Counted from the stretch's first letter, positions 1 through 7,937 are shown. The stretch is 8,686 nucleotides of DNA from Candidatus Kuenenia stuttgartensis (GCA_943330835.2 CALQJH020000071.1:1-8686); one strand, 5' to 3'. Made by a program: numbers and translations. The notes: generated from the letters alone by a model not told the origin.

Positions 1-1880
1 GTAGTTCCGTAAATAAAATCTTTAATGCCCTTGTGTCCATGTGCTCCAATAATAAGAAGGTCTGCATTTTCTTCTCTAACAATTCTGATGATTTCATTTG
101 CTGTTTCTTTAAAACCTAAAATGCCTTTCACAACAAATCCTTTTTCAATCATTTGTGTAACTATTCTATCTAGTTGCTCTTTATCTTTCTCAGTTTCATA
201 GTCTGCCGTTTGATCTCCATGTATTTTTGCGGTCGCACTTTCAACAATGTGTATGAAAATGTATTCTTTTTCTTTTCCTCCTTGTCCAATGGCTGTGGAA
301 ATAATTTGAGCATCCTTTTTGCTGAAATCTAATGCTACGGCTACTTTACGATAATTAGGAATATTTAAGTCTTTTAAGTCCTGCGAATCGTGATGCATGT
401 TTATAGATGCTGATTGGTGGCCTTTTTTAATTAGTGGGAATAAGATAATATAAAATAATAACCAGAGAAAGAATAGACAAGTGATAATAATCAAGAACTT
501 AACAATCCAATTATCTGCTGTTGTCCAATAGTTTATTAAACTGCCTGATATCATTTTGATATTAAGGATGATTAATAAAGTTGCCATGAACCAAGCTATT
601 ATTTTCACATAAGATTTGATAGCAAATTCCTTCATTTTTTTCTTTTCACTTACAAAATGTATTAAAGGTATTACCGCAAATCCTAATTGGATGCTCAGCA
701 CAACCTGACTGAATATTAACAGACTGTCAATCTTATCTTCTCCTGTTGATAATATAAAAATTATCGCAGGGATAATTGCAATTAATCTTGTGATAAGTCT
801 GCGCATTAGTGGATTGATTCTGATACGCAGATAACCTTCCATTACAATTTGTCCTGATAATGTTCCTGTTATGGTAGAGCTTTGTCCAGAGGCTATTAAT
901 GCAATCGCAAATAAAGTAGATGCAATGCTTTTACCTAATACAGGAGAAAGTAGGGTATGTGCTTGTTTGATTTCCCCAACATCTGTTCTGCCGGTGTTGA
1001 AAAAAACTGTTGCTGCGAGAATTAAAATTGCTGCGTTTATGAGGAATGCAATGTTTAAGGCAATTGTACTATCAATTAAACTCCATTTTAATGCTTCTCT
1101 AATGCCTTTGCTTGTTCGGTTTATTTTTCTTGTTTGGATGAGTGCGGAATGTAAATACAAGTTGTGTGGCATCACTGTTGCTCCAATCATACCAATAGCC
1201 AGATAAAGGGCTGTTTCTTTTGGCAGTGTACTGATTAATCCTTTTTGTTGATACAGCATCTTCGCATCTGGAAGAGAAGGAATAAACCCTTTTATGATTT
1301 CATTAATGGAGGGTTGTGCAATTATAATATTAATAAGGAAACAAATGCCAATAATTCCTATTAATGCGATAATAAAAGCTTCTATTTTTCTAATACCTAA
1401 TTTTTGTAAGTAAAGTAGTAGAAAGGTATCTAAAACTGTAATGCTTACACCGAAAATCAGAGGTAATCCAAAAAGTAATTGTATGCCGATTGCCATTCCT
1501 AATACTTCTGCAAGGTCTGTTGCGGCAATGCCTATTTCTGCTAATACCCAAAGTATGAAATTAATTTTCTTAGGGTAAGCTTCTCTGTTAGCTTGTGCTA
1601 AATCTCTTCTTCTAACAATACCCAGTCTTGCACTGAAACTCTGTAATAGTAGAGCCATCATATTACTAGCTAATAAAACCCAAATGAGGGTATAGCCATA
1701 TTTACTTCCTCCAGCAATATCAGTTGCCCAATTTCCCGGATCCATATAGCCAACACTTACCAAATATGCAGGACCAATGAAGGAAAATATCTTTTTCCAT
1801 CTTTTAGTCTTGGAAGTGGTGTCTACACTTTCATGAGCATCGCCTAGTGATTGGTTGTATTTGTATTCTGGTGAATGCAA
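1..1880 (-). CDS. mntH: Nramp-family Mn2+/Fe2+ transporter fused to a C-terminal universal stress (UspA) domain; 3' end off the window
   Basis: This inner-membrane protein should import Mn2+ or Fe2+ with protons. Reading the minus strand, I get 626 residues before the window edge. Residues about 25-500 carry 11-12 hydrophobic segments. The Nramp metal-site motifs are present: DPGN in TM1 (D47, N50) and A-T-V-M-P-H-N in TM6 (A234, M237, H239). From about residue 508 a soluble Usp domain begins (VAVALDFS). It contains the nucleotide-binding motif G612-x2-G615-x9-G625-T626, so only roughly 20 residues are probably missing. No in-frame ATG precedes DPGN. The only standard start before TM1 is TTG at 1878-1880, and an in-frame stop lies 9 bases upstream at 1890-1892. 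The gene is divergent from the glucan-phosphorylase-like gene. The transporter and Usp calls are secure. The role of the Usp domain, perhaps nucleotide or stress sensing that tunes transport, is inference. Confidence 0.93.
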   Translation of the reverse strand, partial: MHSPEYKYNQSLGDAHESVDTTSKTKRWKKIFSFIGPAYLVSVGYMDPGNWATDIAGGSKYGYTLIWVLLASNMMALLLQSFSARLGIVRRRDLAQANREAYPKKINFILWVLAEIGIAATDLAEVLGMAIGIQLLFGLPLIFGVSITVLDTFLLLYLQKLGIRKIEAFIIALIGIIGICFLINIIIAQPSINEIIKGFIPSLPDAKMLYQQKGLISTLPKETALYLAIGMIGATVMPHNLYLHSALIQTRKINRTSKGIREALKWSLIDSTIALNIAFLINAAILILAATVFFNTGRTDVGEIKQAHTLLSPVLGKSIASTLFAIALIASGQSSTITGTLSGQIVMEGYLRIRINPLMRRLITRLIAIIPAIIFILSTGEDKIDSLLIFSQVVLSIQLGFAVIPLIHFVSEKKKMKEFAIKSYVKIIAWFMATLLIILNIKMISGSLINYWTTADNWIVKFLIIITCLFFLWLLFYIILFPLIKKGHQSASINMHHDSQDLKDLNIPNYRKVAVALDFSKKDAQIISTAIGQGGKEKEYIFIHIVESATAKIHGDQTADYETEKDKEQLDRIVTQMIEKGFVVKGILGFKETANEIIRIVREENADLLIIGAHGHKGIKDFIYGT

Positions 1881-1892
1881 GAGTGTTTTTTA

Positions 1893-1900
1893 CAAAAATA
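1893..1900 (-). promoter_or_regulatory. Possible Bacteroidota -7 box (TATTTTTG) for the Nramp-Usp gene
   Basis: The minus strand reads TATTTTTG, an exact match to the Bacteroidota TAnnTTTG consensus. It lies 12 bases upstream of the proposed TTG start, which would make the transcript nearly leaderless. I see no TTTG-like -33 element at the usual 19-21 base distance. Matches of this kind occur by chance in AT-rich DNA, so this is only a candidate. Confidence 0.28.
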
Positions 1901-1924
1901 TACTTAAAATCTTTTCACTATTAT

Positions 1925-1940
1925 ATTTGTTTTGACAAAT
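1925..1940. promoter_or_regulatory. Short inverted repeat ATTTGT-n4-ACAAAT in the divergent region; possible operator
   Basis: ATTTGT and ACAAAT form a perfect 6-bp inverted repeat around TTTG. It lies 45-60 bases upstream of the Nramp-Usp start, where a metal-responsive repressor site would be plausible. It does not clearly match an MntR, DtxR or Fur box that I know. The right arm overlaps a TTGACA sequence (1932-1937), followed after 17 bases by TAATAA, so it could instead be part of a plus-strand promoter. A second short inverted repeat, AATAATA-n5-TATTATT, lies at 1953-1971. Confidence 0.25.
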
Positions 1941-1992
1941 TACTCAAATTGAAATAATAACAACTATTATTCTTGGCATTCTATAGATTTTT

Positions 1993-2022
1993 TAGAAATC
2001 ATTTTTTAAAAACTGATTTCTA
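1993..2022. repeat. 30-bp near-perfect palindrome upstream of the glucan-phosphorylase-like gene
   Basis: Fourteen of fifteen base pairs match across the centre at 2007/2008. The outer arms TAGAAATCA (1993-2001) and TGATTTCTA (2014-2022) are perfect 9-mers. The inner part is TTTTT/AAAAA, and the only mismatch is T2002 against C2013. It ends 25 bases before the ATG at 2048. It could be an operator for a dimeric repressor or an mRNA hairpin in the 5' leader. It is unlikely to be a terminator, because the stem is AT-rich and no T-tract follows. The structure is directly visible; its function is unknown. Confidence 0.75.
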
Positions 2023-2047
2023 TATATATTGTACGAAATTAGTGTTA

Positions 2048-3700
2048 ATGAACTTTAGACAATTTAAAATTCCATACCCGATTGATTTGCTTTATAGTAA
2101 GAAAGTCGCCTATTTTTCAATGGAATTTGCGATTCATCAACCTTTAAAAATCTATAGTGGTGGATTAGGTTATTTAAGTGGATCTCATCTTCGAAGTGCT
2201 TATGAATTAAGGCAAAACCTCGTAGGGATAGGGATATTGTGGAAATACGGTTATTATGATCAGGCTCGTAATCAAGATCAAACTTTACAAATTCAGTGGA
2301 ATGAGAAAATTTATAATTTTTTGGAGGATACTGGAATTAAATTTCAAATTGAAATTCATGGTCACCCAGTTTGGGTAAAAGCATTTTATTTAAATCCAGA
2401 GACGTTCAAATCTGCGCCATTATTTTTATTGTCTACAGACATTCCCGAAAATGATTACGTGTCTCAAACAATCTCACATCGCTTATATGATGCAAACGTA
2501 GCAACGAAAGTGGCTCAATTCATCTTGTTAGGTGTAGGTGGTGCTAAATTGATTGATGAATTGAATTTTAATCCTGATTTATATCATCTTAATGAAGCCC
2601 ATGCAATTAGCTCAGCTTTTTATCTGATGAATAAATTGGGAAGCAGAGAAGAAGTAAAGAAGAGATTAGTATTTACAACTCATACCCCTGAGGAAGCAGG
2701 TAATGAAAAACATGATTTGTATTTATGTGAAAAAATGGGGTATTTCTGTGGCATGCCTTTGGATGAAGTCAGAAAATTAAGTAATTCCTCCGATGAAATG
2801 TTTAACCATTCTTTAGTGGCTTTCCGCTTTGCAAAATTATCAAATGCAGTTAGTGTATTGCATGGTGAGGTAAGTAGGGGGATGTGGAATAAATATGATG
2901 ACATCTGTGGAATCAAAACGATTACTAATGCGCAAAATTGGCAATATTGGGCTGATAAACAGTTGTATGAATTTATGGATGATAAACGAGATGATAAATT
3001 TACAGACAGAAAAAGATTTTTAAAAAAACGGGCGATGGATATTGTTGCAGACCAAACTGGAAAGCTCTTCAGCCCTGATGTATTTACTATTGTATGGGCA
3101 CGAAGATTTGCAGGTTATAAGAGAGCCGATTTGTTGACAAGAGACAGAGATAGATTTTCTGCATTGTTGAATAATAAAAAACATCCTGTTCAGATAGTAT
3201 GGGCAGGTAAGCCATATCCATTGGATTATCCAGCGATTAGTGATTTCAATTATTTGGTCAATTTAAGCAAAGAGTATAAAAATGTTGCAGTTTGTGTCGG
3301 TTATGAGTTAACGTTAAGTAAGCGTCTAAAACAAGCTTCAGATGTTTGGCTTAATAATCCAAGGGTTCCAAGAGAGGCAAGTGGGACTAGTGGTATGACA
3401 GCTTCAATGAATGGCGCTGTAAATCTTAGTACAAATGATGGTTGGATAAGAGAGTTTATCAATCATGGGAATAATGGGTTTGTTGTCCCTCTCGTTAATT
3501 ATGAAGAAATGAATGACTATGAACAAGATGAATACGACATGAATCAATTATTTGAAATTCTTGAAAAAGAAATCTTACCAATGTATTACGATAATCCGGA
3601 TAATTGGCATCAAATTATCAAAAACGGTATGCGTGATGTTCGTTGGCAATTTGATAGCAATAGAATGGCTAAAGAATATTACGAAATTCTGTATAAATAA
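2048..3700 (+). CDS. glgP: Alpha-glucan (glycogen/maltodextrin) phosphorylase-like protein, GT35 family, with the PLP-lysine position changed to Thr
   Basis: This predicted cytoplasmic protein has 550 residues and resembles short alpha-glucan phosphorylases, which release glucose-1-phosphate from glycogen or maltodextrin. Visible family motifs are the N-terminal glycine-rich loop (YFSMEFAIHQPLKIYSGGLG, 22-41), HLNEAHA (180-186), TTHTPEEAG (210-218), the phosphate-site segment ARRFAGYKRA (351-360, R353 and K358 aligning with R569 and K574 of muscle phosphorylase), and EASGTSGM (443-450). The residue after that last motif, which is the PLP-binding Lys680 in muscle phosphorylase, is Thr451 here. 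The segment usually read as AGKAHP is AGKPYP (386-391). Phosphorolysis is therefore uncertain and another glucosyl transfer is possible. I chose ATG 2048 because the family similarity begins there; an in-frame TTG at 1973 would translate the upstream palindrome. The gene ends with tandem TAA codons and converges on the next gene 18 bases away. Confidence 0.85.
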   Translation: MNFRQFKIPYPIDLLYSKKVAYFSMEFAIHQPLKIYSGGLGYLSGSHLRSAYELRQNLVGIGILWKYGYYDQARNQDQTLQIQWNEKIYNFLEDTGIKFQIEIHGHPVWVKAFYLNPETFKSAPLFLLSTDIPENDYVSQTISHRLYDANVATKVAQFILLGVGGAKLIDELNFNPDLYHLNEAHAISSAFYLMNKLGSREEVKKRLVFTTHTPEEAGNEKHDLYLCEKMGYFCGMPLDEVRKLSNSSDEMFNHSLVAFRFAKLSNAVSVLHGEVSRGMWNKYDDICGIKTITNAQNWQYWADKQLYEFMDDKRDDKFTDRKRFLKKRAMDIVADQTGKLFSPDVFTIVWARRFAGYKRADLLTRDRDRFSALLNNKKHPVQIVWAGKPYPLDYPAISDFNYLVNLSKEYKNVAVCVGYELTLSKRLKQASDVWLNNPRVPREASGTSGMTASMNGAVNLSTNDGWIREFINHGNNGFVVPLVNYEEMNDYEQDEYDMNQLFEILEKEILPMYYDNPDNWHQIIKNGMRDVRWQFDSNRMAKEYYEILYK

Positions 3701-3718
3701 TAAAGATCGGAATTGTTG

Positions 3719-4546
3719 TTATTGATTGAAAAGGGTAGTAGTAGTAGATTTTGATGTGATTGACATTTGTTGATCCATTGCATTTACGTTACCAGTCATG
3801 TCTGCATTAATCAATGACATGTATACCAATCCTGTTTTTATATTTGTGGTGATATTACCTTCGATTTTGGACTCAGTATTCATAATGATTGTTGATCCTT
3901 GCATTTCTTGTTCTGTTTCTCCTTCAATAGATCCTTTAACTTCAACAACTGCAATGTCATTATCAATTGATTTGATGGTGTATGTCTTTTTGCTTGTAAC
4001 TTTTTTATTTGTTGATGATTCCATCCAGGAGTCGCCAACTTTTTTGTCTGTATTGATGATGAAAAAAGCATCTTCAATGCCATCTTTACCCTCGTTATTT
4101 CCCATAGCAATACCACTAATAGCTGCTGGATTATCATTATAATCAACATCTTTTTTAGTCGAGGTTGCCTTCCCTGTTTTTTTATTTATCAAAAAAGTAT
4201 CAGGAGTATTTATTTTAGCACTAATTTTTTTGCCTATTTCAGATTCTTTGTCTTCTTGATTATCTGAGTTGAATTCCATGTTTTGTCCAAAACCTTCCAT
4301 TGACATTTTTAGATTAGTGAGGGACTTCGTAATGGAATAGTTATTTTCGTCTTCACCAATTACAATCATCTGGCTTGTAATATTTGAAGTATTTGTTAAT
4401 GTCATACCCATTCCCATGTCTGCATCTCCTGAAGCATTTGTAATTATGGTTATTTCTTGTCCCTTTGTAAGAACAATTTGTTTAGCCGTTTGTGCATAGG
4501 TTCCAATTGATAATAATAACAGCGGAATACTTAAAATACGTTTCAT
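3719..4546 (-). CDS. Secreted protein of unknown function, resembling DUF6263
   Basis: The protein has 275 residues and starts with a clear Sec signal peptide: MKR, a hydrophobic leucine-rich core, and a likely signal peptidase I cleavage after TYA near residue 18, giving a mature N-terminus of QTAKQ. There is no lipobox cysteine, so a periplasmic or exported soluble protein is expected. The mature part is polar and rich in Thr, Ser, Asn, Lys and Met, with alternating beta-strand-like segments (LTKGQEITIITNASG, MIVIGEDENNYSIT, TYTIKSIDNDIAVVEVKG) and no further membrane segment. The overall pattern resembles Bacteroidota DUF6263 proteins, but I assign that from memory only. No catalytic motif is visible. 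A -7 promoter box lies 38 bases upstream and a terminator separates it from the cold-shock gene, so it is probably transcribed alone. Confidence 0.85.
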   Translation of the reverse strand: MKRILSIPLLLLSIGTYAQTAKQIVLTKGQEITIITNASGDADMGMGMTLTNTSNITSQMIVIGEDENNYSITKSLTNLKMSMEGFGQNMEFNSDNQEDKESEIGKKISAKINTPDTFLINKKTGKATSTKKDVDYNDNPAAISGIAMGNNEGKDGIEDAFFIINTDKKVGDSWMESSTNKKVTSKKTYTIKSIDNDIAVVEVKGSIEGETEQEMQGSTIIMNTESKIEGNITTNIKTGLVYMSLINADMTGNVNAMDQQMSITSKSTTTTLFNQ

Positions 4547-4584
4547 AATAGTTGATTAATTGTCTTGATTTGGAAAATATGAAT

Positions 4585-4592
4585 CAAATATA
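4585..4592 (-). promoter_or_regulatory. Putative Bacteroidota -7 promoter box (TATATTTG) for the secreted-protein gene
   Basis: The minus strand reads TATATTTG, an exact TAnnTTTG match 38 bases before the ATG at 4546. This would give a leader of about 30 bases, typical for the phylum. A good -33 TTTG is not visible at 19-21 bases. It is the best-placed of the promoter candidates in the window. Confidence 0.45.
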
Positions 4593-4635
4593 AAAAATGT
4601 TAGAATGAAATAATGGTTTCATTGAATTTTTTCAC

Positions 4636-4667
4636 AAAAAAAAAGGCCACCTTATGGTAGCCTTTTT
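4636..4667 (-). terminator. Rho-independent terminator of the cold-shock gene
   Basis: AAAAAGGC (4640-4647) pairs with GCCTTTTT (4660-4667). After one C-A mismatch the stem continues as ACC/GGT and closes on a TTAT loop (4652-4655). In the minus direction a run of nine T follows (complement of 4636-4644). The hairpin starts 15 bases downstream of the cold-shock stop codon and lies upstream of the secreted-protein promoter, so it insulates the two genes. On the plus strand only five T follow, so it works best for the minus direction. Confidence 0.88.
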
Positions 4668-4682
4668 GTAAATGACTTTAAT

Positions 4683-4886
4683 TTATCCGATAACTGTTAC
4701 GTTAACAGCATTCATTCCTTTTTTGCCATTTTGAAGTTCAAACTCTACTTTGTCACCTTCTTTGATTTCGTTGATTAAACCACTTACGTGTACAAAAGTT
4801 TCTTTGTCTGAATCATCATGCTTGATGAAACCGAATCCTTTTTCTGAATTGAAAAACTTTACTGTTCCTTGATTTTTTGTGTCCAT
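4683..4886 (-). CDS. csp: Cold-shock domain protein (CspA family), RNA chaperone
   Basis: At 67 residues this is a single cold-shock domain, the usual full length for the family, and should bind single-stranded RNA or DNA to prevent secondary structure. The N-terminal GTVKFFNSEKGFGFIK contains RNP1 (KGFGFIK, 16-22). RNP2 is TFVHVS (30-35). The basic and aromatic surface residues F11, F12, F18, F20, F31 and H33 are kept, although the tryptophan common in KWFN is Phe here. ATG at 4884-4886 follows an A/T-rich leader with no Shine-Dalgarno sequence. It lies 103 bases downstream of gcvP on the same strand. I see no hairpin between them, so some read-through is possible, but an own promoter is more likely. 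Whether it is cold-induced cannot be told from sequence. Confidence 0.95.
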   Translation of the reverse strand: MDTKNQGTVKFFNSEKGFGFIKHDDSDKETFVHVSGLINEIKEGDKVEFELQNGKKGMNAVNVTVIG

Positions 4887-4989
4887 TTTAATTTATATTG
4901 TATTTTAATAAAGTGTAAAGGTATAAGATTTAAGTCAGATTTTATAAATTAATTTAATTATCTAAACAAAATGCGCGACCATAATTGCT

Positions 4990-7872
4990 CTATATTGTTG
5001 GTAAATAAGAGGTTATAGGCTCACAACTACAAATTAAATTTCTGTCGCCATAGGTATTATTTACCCTGCTTACTGAAGGCCAAAACTTATTCAGCTTTAC
5101 AAAATCAAGCGGAAAGGCTGCTTGTTGTCTTGAATAATTATGATTCCATTCGTTTTTTGTAATCTCAAATTGTGTATGTGGCGCATTCTTAAGTGGGTTG
5201 TCAGTTTTATCTGATGTTCCTTCTTCTATTGCTTTAATCTCTGCTCTAATGCTTAATAAAGCATCACAAAATCTATCCAATTCTGCCTTGTCTTCACTTT
5301 CGGTAGGTTCTATCATAATAGTACCAGCTACTGGAAAACTCATTGTAGGCGCATGGAAATTATAATCCATTAATCTTTTTGCAACGTCTTCCGCTTCTAT
5401 TCCTGCAGTTTGTTTGAAAGGTCTTAAGTCAACAATGAATTCATGTGCACATGTACCATTTTTTCCAGTAAACAAAATTTTGTAATCCTTTTGTAATCTT
5501 GCTCTCATGTAGTTTGCATTCAAGATTGCAATCATGGTGCTTTTTCTAATTCCTTTTGCACCCAGCATTTTAATATATGCGTAACTGATTAATAGAATGC
5601 TTGCACTTCCATAGGGAGCAGAACTTACTGCAGAGATGGCTTTGTTTTTATTTTGCATCGTAACATGCCCTGGTAAATACGGCGCTAGTTTTTCATTTAC
5701 ACAAATAGGTCCCATACCTGGACCACCACCACCATGAGGGATAGCAAATGTTTTATGTAAATTCAAATGGCAAACATCCGCACCAATATTTCCTGGACTG
5801 GTTAGACCTACTTGAGCATTCATATTTGCACCATCCATGTATACCAATCCACCATTTTGATGAATGACTTCGCAAATCTCCATCACGCTTTCTTCAAAAA
5901 CGCCATGAGTACTTGGGTAGGTAATCATTAATCCGGCTAAATGAGTTTTGTTTTTGTCTGCTTGCATTTTTAAATCAACCATATCAATATTACCATCGTC
6001 ATCGCACTTGGTAACAACTACTTTAAATCCTGCCATAACAGCAGATGCAGGATTTGTGCCATGTGCAGAAATTGGAATTAATATCACATTTCGATGAGCT
6101 TCATTTCTATCTTCATGATATGCGCGTATAGTCAATAGGCCTGCGTATTCACCTTGTGCGCCACTATTGGGTTGGAGTGAGGTCGCTTTAAATCCGGTTA
6201 TTTCGCAAAGCCATAATTCCAATTCATTTATTATTTGTTGATATCCTTTCCATTGATCCGCAGGAGCGAATGGATGTATGGCACTGAATTCTGGCCAGCT
6301 TACAGGAATTAATTCTGAAGCAGCATTTAATTTCATGGTACAGCTTCCTAATGAAATCATCGAGGTATTCAAACTCAGATCTTTATTTTCTAAGCTTTTA
6401 ATATATCGCATCATCTGCGTTTCACTTTTGTGTGAATTGAAAACGGGATGCGTTAAAAAAGTTGATTGTCGTGTAAGAGTAGATGGAATGTTTTCTAAAA
6501 GGGCAGCAATACTTAAGTTTTCGAAAGAGGTATTTTCTCCTTTTAGTTTTCCAAACACTTGCAAAATTCTACTGACATCATTGATGGTGGTAGTTTCATC
6601 TAATGATATAGATACTTGCTTGTTAGTGTAAGCAAAATTCATGCCTTCAGCTTCTGAGATGCTTTTCAGTAATTCAGGATTTTGTATTTCTAAACTAATG
6701 GTATCAAAGTAGGAGGAATTCTTGTTTTTGAAATCAACTTTTTCTAATCCTTGACTAAGGGTTTGAGTAAGCAGGCTTGTTCTTTGTGCAATAGCTGTTA
6801 ATCCATCTGATCCATGATAAATGGCATAGAAAGCTGCAATGTTTGCCAATAAAGCTTGTGCTGTACAAATGTTGCTAGTGGCTTTTTCTCTGCGAATGTG
6901 TTGCTCACGGGTTTGTAAGGCCATGCGTAAACATCTGTTGCCATGAGCATCAATACTTATTCCAATAATTCGTCCTGGAATGTTTCTTTTGAATTCTTCT
7001 TTAGTAGCAAAGAATGCAGCGTGAGGGCCCCCGAATCCCATTGGAACGCCAAATCGCTGTGTATTGCCAATGGCGATATCTGCGCCTAATTCTCCCGGAG
7101 GAGTAAGTAAACAAAGTGCTAGTAAATCTGTAGCCATGATGACTTGCACATTTACCTGATGTGATTTTTCTATAAAAGATCTATAGTCGTCCACTTGCCC
7201 ATTTTTATCTGGGTATTGAACAATTGCACCAAAGTAACTGTCATCAATAATCGCTGTATTGAAATTGCCGATTACCAATTCAATATTAATAGGTTTTGAT
7301 CTTGTTATCAGAATATCTATTGTTTGTTCGAAAATATTTTCATCAATAAAAAACTTTGGCGATACAATTTCGTCGTGGTTTTTATTTTTATGATTAAAAA
7401 GTAATGTCATGGCTTCTGCAGCAGCAGTGCCTTCATCTAATAGACTCGCATTTGCAATGGGTAGACCAGTAAGATCAATTACCATGGTTTGGAAATTCAA
7501 TAAGCTTTCGAGTCTTCCCTGAGCAATTTCAGCCTGATAGGGAGTATACTGTGTATACCATCCTGGATTTTCGAAAACATTTCTTAAGATAACGCTTGGG
7601 GTTATGGTATTGTAATATCCTTTTCCTATAAAAGAAGTGTTTACTTTATTTAAAGATGCAATTTTCTTTAAAGTGGTCAGGTATTCGTTTTCGCTGATAG
7701 CAGCGGAAGTTTGTAGCTGGCTTTTCAGCTGAATAGAGGATGGAATGGTTTTATTGATTAATTCTTCCACACTTGACAAATTAATCGTTTGTAGCATTTC
7801 CGCTATTTCTTCTTCGTTTGGCCCGATATGTCTTTGAATAAATTCTTCCTGTTGTTTTGCTAAAAGATCCAT
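4990..7872 (-). CDS. gcvP: Glycine dehydrogenase (aminomethyl-transferring), P-protein of the glycine cleavage system
   Basis: GcvP is a cytoplasmic PLP enzyme that decarboxylates glycine and passes the aminomethyl group to the lipoyl arm of GcvH. The 960 residues match the single-chain form (E. coli about 957), with N- and C-terminal halves in one polypeptide. Visible motifs are RHIGPNEEEI near the N-terminus, GFGGPHAAFFA in the N-terminal half, SLGSCTMKLNA, QPNSGAQGEYAGL, ISAHGTNPASA, and the PLP site NLHKTFAIPHGGGGPG, with K707 as the Schiff-base lysine. The end, YGDRNLICSCEPI, is typical. I chose ATG at 7870-7872, where family similarity starts; the frame stays open to a non-ATG codon at 7932, but that overlaps the promoter candidate. 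No gcvT, gcvH or lpd lies in the window and no glycine riboswitch is seen, so it appears to be a stand-alone unit. The frame is intact. Confidence 0.98.
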   Translation of the reverse strand: MDLLAKQQEEFIQRHIGPNEEEIAEMLQTINLSSVEELINKTIPSSIQLKSQLQTSAAISENEYLTTLKKIASLNKVNTSFIGKGYYNTITPSVILRNVFENPGWYTQYTPYQAEIAQGRLESLLNFQTMVIDLTGLPIANASLLDEGTAAAEAMTLLFNHKNKNHDEIVSPKFFIDENIFEQTIDILITRSKPINIELVIGNFNTAIIDDSYFGAIVQYPDKNGQVDDYRSFIEKSHQVNVQVIMATDLLALCLLTPPGELGADIAIGNTQRFGVPMGFGGPHAAFFATKEEFKRNIPGRIIGISIDAHGNRCLRMALQTREQHIRREKATSNICTAQALLANIAAFYAIYHGSDGLTAIAQRTSLLTQTLSQGLEKVDFKNKNSSYFDTISLEIQNPELLKSISEAEGMNFAYTNKQVSISLDETTTINDVSRILQVFGKLKGENTSFENLSIAALLENIPSTLTRQSTFLTHPVFNSHKSETQMMRYIKSLENKDLSLNTSMISLGSCTMKLNAASELIPVSWPEFSAIHPFAPADQWKGYQQIINELELWLCEITGFKATSLQPNSGAQGEYAGLLTIRAYHEDRNEAHRNVILIPISAHGTNPASAVMAGFKVVVTKCDDDGNIDMVDLKMQADKNKTHLAGLMITYPSTHGVFEESVMEICEVIHQNGGLVYMDGANMNAQVGLTSPGNIGADVCHLNLHKTFAIPHGGGGPGMGPICVNEKLAPYLPGHVTMQNKNKAISAVSSAPYGSASILLISYAYIKMLGAKGIRKSTMIAILNANYMRARLQKDYKILFTGKNGTCAHEFIVDLRPFKQTAGIEAEDVAKRLMDYNFHAPTMSFPVAGTIMIEPTESEDKAELDRFCDALLSIRAEIKAIEEGTSDKTDNPLKNAPHTQFEITKNEWNHNYSRQQAAFPLDFVKLNKFWPSVSRVNNTYGDRNLICSCEPITSYLPTI

Positions 7873-7929
7873 GCTTACTGAAATTATTTGCTTGAAGGTG
7901 AATTGAATTATTGCGCAAAAATAAAGGAA

Positions 7930-7937
7930 CAAAACTA
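7930..7937 (-). promoter_or_regulatory. Putative -7 promoter box (TAGTTTTG) for gcvP
   Basis: The minus strand reads TAGTTTTG, an exact TAnnTTTG match 57 bases upstream of the gcvP ATG. It predicts a leader of about 50 bases and supports the start at 7872 over a longer product. No clear -33 TTTG is seen at the standard spacing. Confidence 0.38.

Noticed and set aside
871..1206. Plus-strand open frame of 111 codons
   Set aside because: It lies antisense inside the Nramp coding region, whose minus-strand translation shows clear family motifs; no start signal or recognisable protein.
1973..2047. N-terminal extension of the phosphorylase-like protein from TTG 1973
   Set aside because: The 25 extra residues would translate the palindrome and the AT-rich leader; family similarity starts at ATG 2048.
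2680..2916. Minus-strand open frame of 78 codons
   Set aside because: Antisense shadow of the phosphorylase-like gene.
3798..4149. Open frames on both strands (3798-4142 plus, 3880-4149 minus)
   Set aside because: Both overlap the secreted-protein gene in other frames and give compositions without family resemblance.
6278..6631. Plus-strand open frame of 117 codons
   Set aside because: Antisense to gcvP, which is intact and well recognised throughout this stretch.
7873..7932. N-terminal extension of GcvP from a non-ATG start at 7932
   Set aside because: The extra 20 residues are not part of the P-protein family and overlap the -7 promoter candidate; ATG 7872 gives the normal length.
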